Shown one piece after another: positions 16,194 through 20,591 of a DNA stretch of 20,591 nucleotides. The translations under genes were made by a program, and so were the position numbers. The notes under the pieces were generated by a model that made no database searches, was not told the DNA's origin, and was given only the letters and a program-made list of their open reading frames with translations. Positions within the stretch are counted from its first letter, which is position 1; every line of letters starts with the position of its first letter. The stretch is taken from positions 1 through 20,591 of the forward strand of contig JAUPWC010000461.1 in the NCBI GenBank assembly GCA_030916665.1, read 5' to 3'. This DNA comes from Verrucomicrobiota bacterium (GTDB lineage Bacteria; Verrucomicrobiota; Verrucomicrobiia; Opitutales; Opitutaceae).

Positions 16194-18679
16194 GCGAAGC
16201 CTGGCAGGTCTATAAATTCGGCGGCACTTCGGTCGGTACACCCGGCCGGTTGCCGCGCGTCCTCGAGCTCATCGCCAGCGCCCCGAAACCGCTGGCGGTC
16301 GTGGTCTCCGCGCCCGGCGACACCACCGACTGGCTCATCCTCTGCGCGCGTTCCGCCGAGAGCGGCAACATCAGCCAGGCCCGCCGCGAACTCGGCCAGG
16401 CCAAGGAACTCGCCACGACGATCGCCCGCAATGTGCTCGGCGGTCCGGGCCAGAAAGGTTTCAAATACGATCTCGATGAAATCCTGACCCCGGTCGAGCG
16501 CCTGCTCTCGGGCATCGAGCTCACCCGCGAGTGTTCCCCGCGCACGCTCGACTCGATCATCTCGGTCGGCGAACGCATCTCGGTGGCGATCCTCTCCCGT
16601 GCGCTCACGGAGAAGGGCGTCAACGCCATCGCGGTGGACGCGCGCGACTTCGTCGTCACCGACGCCACGCACGGCGCCGCCACCGTGGACAAGGCCGGCA
16701 CCTCGGCCAAGTTCGCCGCCGTGCTCCCCGGCTGGAGCGGCACTGTGCCGATCATCACCGGTTTCATCGGCCGCACGCGCGACGGCCACACCACCACGCT
16801 CGGCCGCAACGGCTCCGACTACACGGCCACGCTCGTGGCCGGTCTGCTCAGGGCGAGCGCCGTCACGGTGTGGACCGACGTGCTTGGTGTGATGACCGCC
16901 GATCCCGCGCTCGTGCGCGAGGCCCAGCCCGTGGACCGGCTGTCCTACGACGAGGCGCTGGAGCTGGCGTATTTCGGCACCCGGATGTTCCACCCGCGCA
17001 CGATCATCCCTCTGCGCGAATGCGGCGCGGCGCTCGTCATCCGCAGCACGACGCAGCCCGAGGCCCCCGGCACGCGCATCGATGCGACCGGCAATCCCGA
17101 TCCCAACCGCCCGACCTGCGTGACCAGTCTCGAGCGTCTCGCGCTCATCGGCGTGCAGTCGCGCCGCACCGGACTGAGCAAGCCCGTCGGCGGCCGCATC
17201 CTCGCGGCGCTGGGGGAAGCGGGCGTGCGTGTCTGGATGACCACCGAGTCCACGCTCGGCCAGTCGTTCTCCGTCGTGATTCCCGAGAGCGACGAACAGA
17301 AGGCCAAGCAGAGCATCGGCGAGGCGCTCGCGCCCGAAATCCAGACCGGTGATCTGCGCATTGAACCGGTGCTTTCTCCGGTCACCATGGTGACCCTCGT
17401 CGGTGAAAACATGGGCCGGCGTCCGAATGTCGCGGGACGTTTCCTGAATTCCATCGGCTCGGCGGGCATCAACGTCCGCGCGCTCGCGCAGGGCGCCTCC
17501 GCCCGCAGCATTTCCGCCGTGGTGGATGCCGACCAGACCGCGACCGCCGTCCGCACCGTGCACGGCGCGTTCAACCTGTCGCACACCGAAATCAGCGTGT
17601 TGCTGCTCGGGCGCGGCGTGGTGGGCGGCTCGCTGCTCAAGCAGATCGACCAGCAGAACAAGCTGCTCGGCCGCGAACACGACGTGCAGATCCGGCTCGT
17701 GGGCGTCGGCTCCAGCGGCGGCGTCTTGTTCGACGAGCACGGTTTGTCCACCGACCGCGCGGTCGAGCTGCAGAAGACCGCACTCGAGGAAGGCAAGACC
17801 GTGAAGGATGTCATCTCCCTGCTCGGCAAACTCTCCAGCCTGCCGAATCCCGTGCTCGTGGACTGCTCGGCCGCGCCCGGCATGGAAAAGCTCTATCTCG
17901 CCGCGTTCGACCAGGGCGTGAACGTCGTCTCGGCCAACAAGCAGCCGCTGGCCCTGCCGCAGGTGCAGCGCGACGAGTTGCTCGGCCGCGCGCGCAAGCA
18001 CTACCGCGCCTATCACTACGAGACGACGGTCGGCGCCGCGTTGCCGGTCATCGAGACGCTCAAGAACCTCGTCCGCACCGGCGACCACGTCATCACGATC
18101 GAAGGCGCGTTCTCCGGCACGCTCGGTTTCCTGTGCGACCAGATCGCCAAGGGCACGCCGTTGTCCGTCGCCGTGCGCACCGCGCGCGAACTGGGTTACA
18201 CCGAGCCGCACCCACGCGACGACCTGTCCGGCCTCGACGTGGCCCGCAAGGCCGTGATCCTCGCCCGCGAACTCGGCCTGCGCGTCGATCTGACCGACGT
18301 GGAGCTCAAGCCCTTCGTGCCCGAATCCTATCTCAAGGAGAGCGACCCGGAGAAGTTCATGCAGTCGCTGACCAGCCTCGATGCCGACGTGACCACCCGC
18401 GTCACGGCCAGCAAAGGGCAGGGCAAGCTGCCGCGCTATCTCGCCCGCATCACACCCGGTGCTGCCGGCGCCAAGGTCACGGTTGGCCCCGTCGATGTGG
18501 ACAGCGCACACCCCGCCGCCGCCTTGCGCGGAGCCGAGGCGTTTGTGGCTTTCCACACCGAGCGCTACAAGGAATACCCGATGGTCGTCCGCGGTGCGGG
18601 CGCGGGTGGAGCGGTCACCGCTGCCGGCGTGCTCGCCGACATCCTCCGTCTCGCTCAGAACATCCGCGGGCGGGGGTGA
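16190..18679 (+). CDS. thrA: bifunctional aspartokinase/homoserine dehydrogenase
   Basis: This enzyme phosphorylates aspartate and later reduces aspartate semialdehyde to homoserine, the precursor of threonine, isoleucine and methionine. The 829-residue product is close to E. coli ThrA (820). The aspartokinase domain (~5-295) begins with YKFGGTSVG and includes RNGSDYTATLVA. An ACT regulatory region (~310-460) contains VTLVGENMG and GINVRALAQG. The homoserine dehydrogenase domain (~466-829) has the dinucleotide motif GRGVVG at 474-479, SANKQPLA, the YETTVGAALPVI segment and GYTEPHPRDDLSGLDVARK. The ACT region implies feedback by an end product, probably threonine as in the family. The start at 16190 has GGAGG ten bases upstream inside metX; the longer frame from 16133 is rejected because it overlaps metX more deeply and adds no family sequence. 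Confidence 0.96.
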   Translation: MSEAWQVYKFGGTSVGTPGRLPRVLELIASAPKPLAVVVSAPGDTTDWLILCARSAESGNISQARRELGQAKELATTIARNVLGGPGQKGFKYDLDEILTPVERLLSGIELTRECSPRTLDSIISVGERISVAILSRALTEKGVNAIAVDARDFVVTDATHGAATVDKAGTSAKFAAVLPGWSGTVPIITGFIGRTRDGHTTTLGRNGSDYTATLVAGLLRASAVTVWTDVLGVMTADPALVREAQPVDRLSYDEALELAYFGTRMFHPRTIIPLRECGAALVIRSTTQPEAPGTRIDATGNPDPNRPTCVTSLERLALIGVQSRRTGLSKPVGGRILAALGEAGVRVWMTTESTLGQSFSVVIPESDEQKAKQSIGEALAPEIQTGDLRIEPVLSPVTMVTLVGENMGRRPNVAGRFLNSIGSAGINVRALAQGASARSISAVVDADQTATAVRTVHGAFNLSHTEISVLLLGRGVVGGSLLKQIDQQNKLLGREHDVQIRLVGVGSSGGVLFDEHGLSTDRAVELQKTALEEGKTVKDVISLLGKLSSLPNPVLVDCSAAPGMEKLYLAAFDQGVNVVSANKQPLALPQVQRDELLGRARKHYRAYHYETTVGAALPVIETLKNLVRTGDHVITIEGAFSGTLGFLCDQIAKGTPLSVAVRTARELGYTEPHPRDDLSGLDVARKAVILARELGLRVDLTDVELKPFVPESYLKESDPEKFMQSLTSLDADVTTRVTASKGQGKLPRYLARITPGAAGAKVTVGPVDVDSAHPAAALRGAEAFVAFHTERYKEYPMVVRGAGAGGAVTAAGVLADILRLAQNIRGRG

Positions 18680-18749
18680 GAGGATGTGGCTTGGCGCGTG
18701 TTTTTACACATCCCGCGACCAGTCGCCCGAAGATTCCAAAAACTGAGGG

Positions 18750-18778
18750 TTGACAGGATTTGTGCCGATACGCACGTT
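18750..18778 (+). promoter_or_regulatory. candidate promoter for the ilv leader
   Basis: A perfect consensus -35 TTGACA lies at 18750-18755. Seventeen nt later CACGTT (18773-18778) is a weak -10; it differs by one base from the TACGTT seen upstream of the oxidoreductase gene. Transcription would begin at about 18785, roughly 12 nt before the leader ORF. Read-through from thrA is the alternative source of leader transcript. Confidence 0.5.
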
Positions 18779-18796
18779 CAACTCCCTCTTCCCGTA

Positions 18797-18898
18797 ATGT
18801 TCAACGTCGTAGCCATTGCCCTTATTACCGTCGTTCTGGCCCTTGTTGCCGAGAACACAATAACCCATGGGCGGCTCGCCGAAGTCTCAAACTCCTAA
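18797..18898 (+). CDS. branched-chain amino acid leader peptide of the ilvD attenuator
   Basis: This is a 33-codon ORF. Residues 4-17 are VVAIALITVVLALV, in which 10 of 14 positions are Val, Ile or Leu, followed by a polar tail to the TAA at 18896. It has the size and composition of the enterobacterial ilv leader peptides (32 residues for ilvGMEDA). It lies directly upstream of an intrinsic terminator and then ilvD. The function would be as a sensor: ribosomes stall at the Val/Ile/Leu codons when charged tRNA is scarce. There is no Shine-Dalgarno, and the start would be close to the 5' end of the message if the promoter at 18750 is used. A longer in-frame version from 18686 exists, but it overlaps the promoter and lacks supporting features. 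An ordinary small membrane peptide is the main alternative reading. Confidence 0.75.
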   Translation: MFNVVAIALITVVLALVAENTITHGRLAEVSNS

Positions 18899-18930
18899 GA
18901 GAGAAAACAGAAAAAAGATGAAGCCGCCCA
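18868..18930 (+). promoter_or_regulatory. antiterminator pairing of the ilvD attenuator
   Basis: TGGGCGGCT (18868-18876, inside the leader ORF) is the exact reverse complement of AGCCGCCCA (18922-18930), which contains the 5' arm of the terminator. Forming this 9-bp helix would prevent termination. The segment lies about 21 nt past the last codon of the Val/Ile/Leu cluster, so a ribosome stalled there leaves it free, whereas a ribosome translating to the stop passes over it. It can also be sequestered locally (GGCG 18870-18873 with CGCC 18877-18880) or pair weakly with GTTGCC at 18845-18850. Confidence 0.7.
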
Positions 18931-18949
18931 CGAAAAGGGCGGCTTTTTT
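18921..18949 (+). terminator. intrinsic terminator before ilvD (attenuator)
   Basis: AAGCCGCCC (18921-18929) and GGGCGGCTT (18937-18945) form a perfect 9-bp stem with a 7-nt ACGAAAA loop, running into six T residues at 18944-18949. It is the only textbook rho-independent terminator seen in the window. It begins 22 nt after the leader stop codon and ends about 90 nt before ilvD. It could also end read-through transcripts from metX-thrA. Confidence 0.88.
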
Positions 18950-19037
18950 ATTCTCCAGCCCTTATGACGCAGACCCTTAAAACCCCAACCTCGCCCTCCC
19001 GGTAATGTTCCGGTAGCGTGGAATGACCATTTTCCCT

Positions 19038-20591
19038 ATGGATTCCGGCAAACGCCACAGCCACCACATCACAGAAGGCCCCCAGCGGGCACCTTCCCGC
19101 GCCATGCTTAAGGCAGTGGGGTTTAACGACGAGGACTTGAAAAAGCCCCTGATCGGCATCGCCAACACTTGGACCGAAATCGGGCCCTGCAATTACCACC
19201 TTCGCGCGCTGGCCGAGCATGTAAAAGCCGGCATCCGGGCCGCCGGTGGCACGCCGCTCGAGTTCAACACCGTCTCCATCTCCGACGGCATCACGATGGG
19301 CACCGAGGGCATGAAGACCTCGCTCATCTCCCGCGAGCTCATCGCCGACTCCATCGAGCTCGTCGTCCGCGGCAACTACCTCGACGGCCTCGTTTGCCTT
19401 TCCGCCTGCGACAAGACCAACCCCGGCGTGATGATGGCGCTCGCGCGTTGCGACATCCCCGGCCTTGCCCTCTACGGCGGCTCGATCAACCACGGCCACC
19501 ACAACGGCAAGGCCCTGACCGTGCAGGACGTGTTCGAGGCGGTGGGCGCCTATGCCGCGCACAAGATCGACGAGAAGGAATTCAATTCCGTTGAAAACTC
19601 CGCCTGCCCGACTGCCGGCGCCTGCGGCGGCCAGTTCACCGCCAACACCATGGCCACCATCATGGAGGCCATCGGCATTTCCCCGGTCGGTCTGAACGGC
19701 ATCCCCGCCGTGGACGAAGCCAAGAACAAGGCCGCGTTCCGTTGCGGCGAGATCGTCATGGATCTCGTGCGCGGCAACCTGAAGCCCTCGCAGATTTTCA
19801 CCCGCAAGGCCTTTGAGAACGCCATCGCGTCCGTCTCCGCTTCCGGCGGTTCGACCAACGCTGTGCTGCATCTCCTCGCGCTCGCGAAGGAGGCCGGCGT
19901 GTCGCTCACCATCGACGAGTTCGACGCGATCTGTGCCAAGACGCCGACCATCGCCACGCTCAAGCCCGGCGGTCTCTACACCGCGGTCGAGATGCACCAG
20001 GCCGGCGGCATCTCGCTGCTCCTGCGCCGGCTGCACGAGGGCAACTACCTGCACACCGACACGCTCACCGTCACCGGCCGCACGCTCGCCGACGAAGTGC
20101 GCAACGCGCCCGAGACGCCCGGCCAGCAGGTCATCCGCCCGACCAGCAAACCCTTCAAGCCCACCGGCGGTCTCATCATCCTCAAGGGCAACCTCGCCGA
20201 GGAAGGCTGCGTGCTCAAACTGGCGGGCACGACCATCAAGCACTTCAAGGGCCCGGCTCGTGTCTTCGACAACGAGGAAGACGCCATGGCCGCCGCCACC
20301 GCCGGCAAGATCAAGCCGGGCGACGTCGTGGTTATCCGTTACGAGGGCCCCAAGGGCGGCCCCGGCATGCGCGAGATGCTCGGTGTGACCGCCGCGCTCG
20401 CTGGCGCCGGCATGGTCGAGACGGTGGCGCTGCTCACCGACGGACGTTTCTCCGGCGCGACGCGCGGTTTCTCCATCGGCCACGTGGCCCCCGAGGCCTT
20501 CGTGGGTGGTCTCATCGCCTTTGTGAAGGAGGGCGACCAGATCGAGATCGATGTGCCGGCGCGCAAGCTGCAGGTCGCGATCGCTCCCGAC
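19038..20591 (+). CDS. ilvD: dihydroxy-acid dehydratase, 3' end beyond the window
   Basis: IlvD dehydrates 2,3-dihydroxy-isovalerate and 2,3-dihydroxy-3-methylvalerate to the keto acids for Val/Leu and Ile, using an Fe-S cluster in the cytoplasm. The frame stays open for 518 codons to the last base; the family is ~560 residues, so about 40 are missing. It shows [17 protein letters not shown] near the start and the three cluster Cys at C51 (IGPCNYH), C124 (SACDKTNP, with the adjacent K126) and C196 ([12 protein letters not shown]), plus [13 protein letters not shown] and [16 protein letters not shown]. The CxGG form around C196 resembles the short, [2Fe-2S]-type enzymes rather than E. coli IlvD; this is inference. 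An in-frame ATG at 19023 would add five residues; neither start has a clear Shine-Dalgarno. Expression is probably controlled by the attenuator upstream. Confidence 0.96.
   Translation, partial: MDSGKRHSHHITEGPQRAPSRAMLKAVGFNDEDLKKPLIGIANTWTEIGPCNYHLRALAEHVKAGIRAAGGTPLEFNTVSISDGITMGTEGMKTSLISRELIADSIELVVRGNYLDGLVCLSACDKTNPGVMMALARCDIPGLALYGGSINHGHHNGKALTVQDVFEAVGAYAAHKIDEKEFNSVENSACPTAGACGGQFTANTMATIMEAIGISPVGLNGIPAVDEAKNKAAFRCGEIVMDLVRGNLKPSQIFTRKAFENAIASVSASGGSTNAVLHLLALAKEAGVSLTIDEFDAICAKTPTIATLKPGGLYTAVEMHQAGGISLLLRRLHEGNYLHTDTLTVTGRTLADEVRNAPETPGQQVIRPTSKPFKPTGGLIILKGNLAEEGCVLKLAGTTIKHFKGPARVFDNEEDAMAAATAGKIKPGDVVVIRYEGPKGGPGMREMLGVTAALAGAGMVETVALLTDGRFSGATRGFSIGHVAPEAFVGGLIAFVKEGDQIEIDVPARKLQVAIAPD

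Noticed and set aside
16016..18556. 846-codon open frame on the minus strand opposite metX and thrA
   Set aside because: It is an antisense shadow of GC-rich codon use; its translation is low-complexity Gly/Ala/Arg/Asp-rich and the opposite strand encodes complete conserved enzymes.
18686..18898. Longer 70-codon version of the ilv leader ORF
   Set aside because: The upstream extension covers the TTGACA promoter candidate and lacks a ribosome binding site; the 33-codon form fits the leader-peptide size and composition.
18948..20483. 511-codon minus-strand frame opposite ilvD
   Set aside because: The + strand encodes an intact IlvD with all cluster cysteines; the antisense frame shows no family motif.

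Overview
The window is high-GC, densely coding chromosomal DNA from a Gram-negative bacterium: it encodes lipid-A-disaccharide synthase and several exported proteins. Gene content and style (an LpxB of the SPQIWASR type next to a Gfo/Idh/MocA oxidoreductase, a secreted GH51 arabinofuranosidase, several families of dispersed palindromic repeats, many starts without a Shine-Dalgarno) suggest Verrucomicrobiota, probably Opitutaceae. That placement is inference from recognition, not a computed result. There is no prophage, CRISPR, IS element, biosynthetic cluster or RNA gene.

Layout. (1) Positions 1-3387, + strand: the 3' part of a fused membrane/di-haem protein (MFS-like helices, then a CcoO/FixO-like and a class I cytochrome c domain), followed after 10 nt by an OmpR-type response regulator and its sensor kinase, which overlap by ATGA. 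(2) 3457-5805: a Gfo/Idh/MocA oxidoreductase and lpxB, separated by about 210 nt of palindromic repeats. (3) 5854-7956: a soluble hybrid histidine kinase (PAS-HisKA-HATPase-REC-REC). (4) 8079-10031, - strand: an exported protein that looks like a degenerate peptidase with a helical-repeat tail, and a one-helix Gly/His-rich protein. (5) 10297-12303: a secreted GH51 enzyme. (6) 12304-12657: a convergent gap filled by five different palindromic repeats. (7) 12658-14784, - strand: proB-proA, with another palindrome between them. (8) 14785-15122: a divergent control region with two palindromes, a 30-bp-spaced direct repeat and a foldable metX leader. (9) 15123-18679: metX and a fused aspartokinase/homoserine dehydrogenase, overlapping by ATGA. 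(10) 18680-20591: a control region and ilvD, which runs off the end of the window.

The most interesting element lies between thrA and ilvD. A 33-codon ORF has 10 branched-chain residues among residues 4-17. It is followed by a strong intrinsic terminator, and an 8-9 nt segment inside the ORF duplicates the 3' arm of the terminator stem, so it can form a competing antiterminator. This has every expected part of a branched-chain amino acid transcription attenuator controlling ilvD, analogous to the enterobacterial ilvGMEDA leader but placed before ilvD alone. The metX, thrA and ilvD genes together cover the aspartate-derived branch to methionine, threonine and isoleucine plus a shared branched-chain step, so attenuation here would link homoserine supply to Ile/Val/Leu demand.
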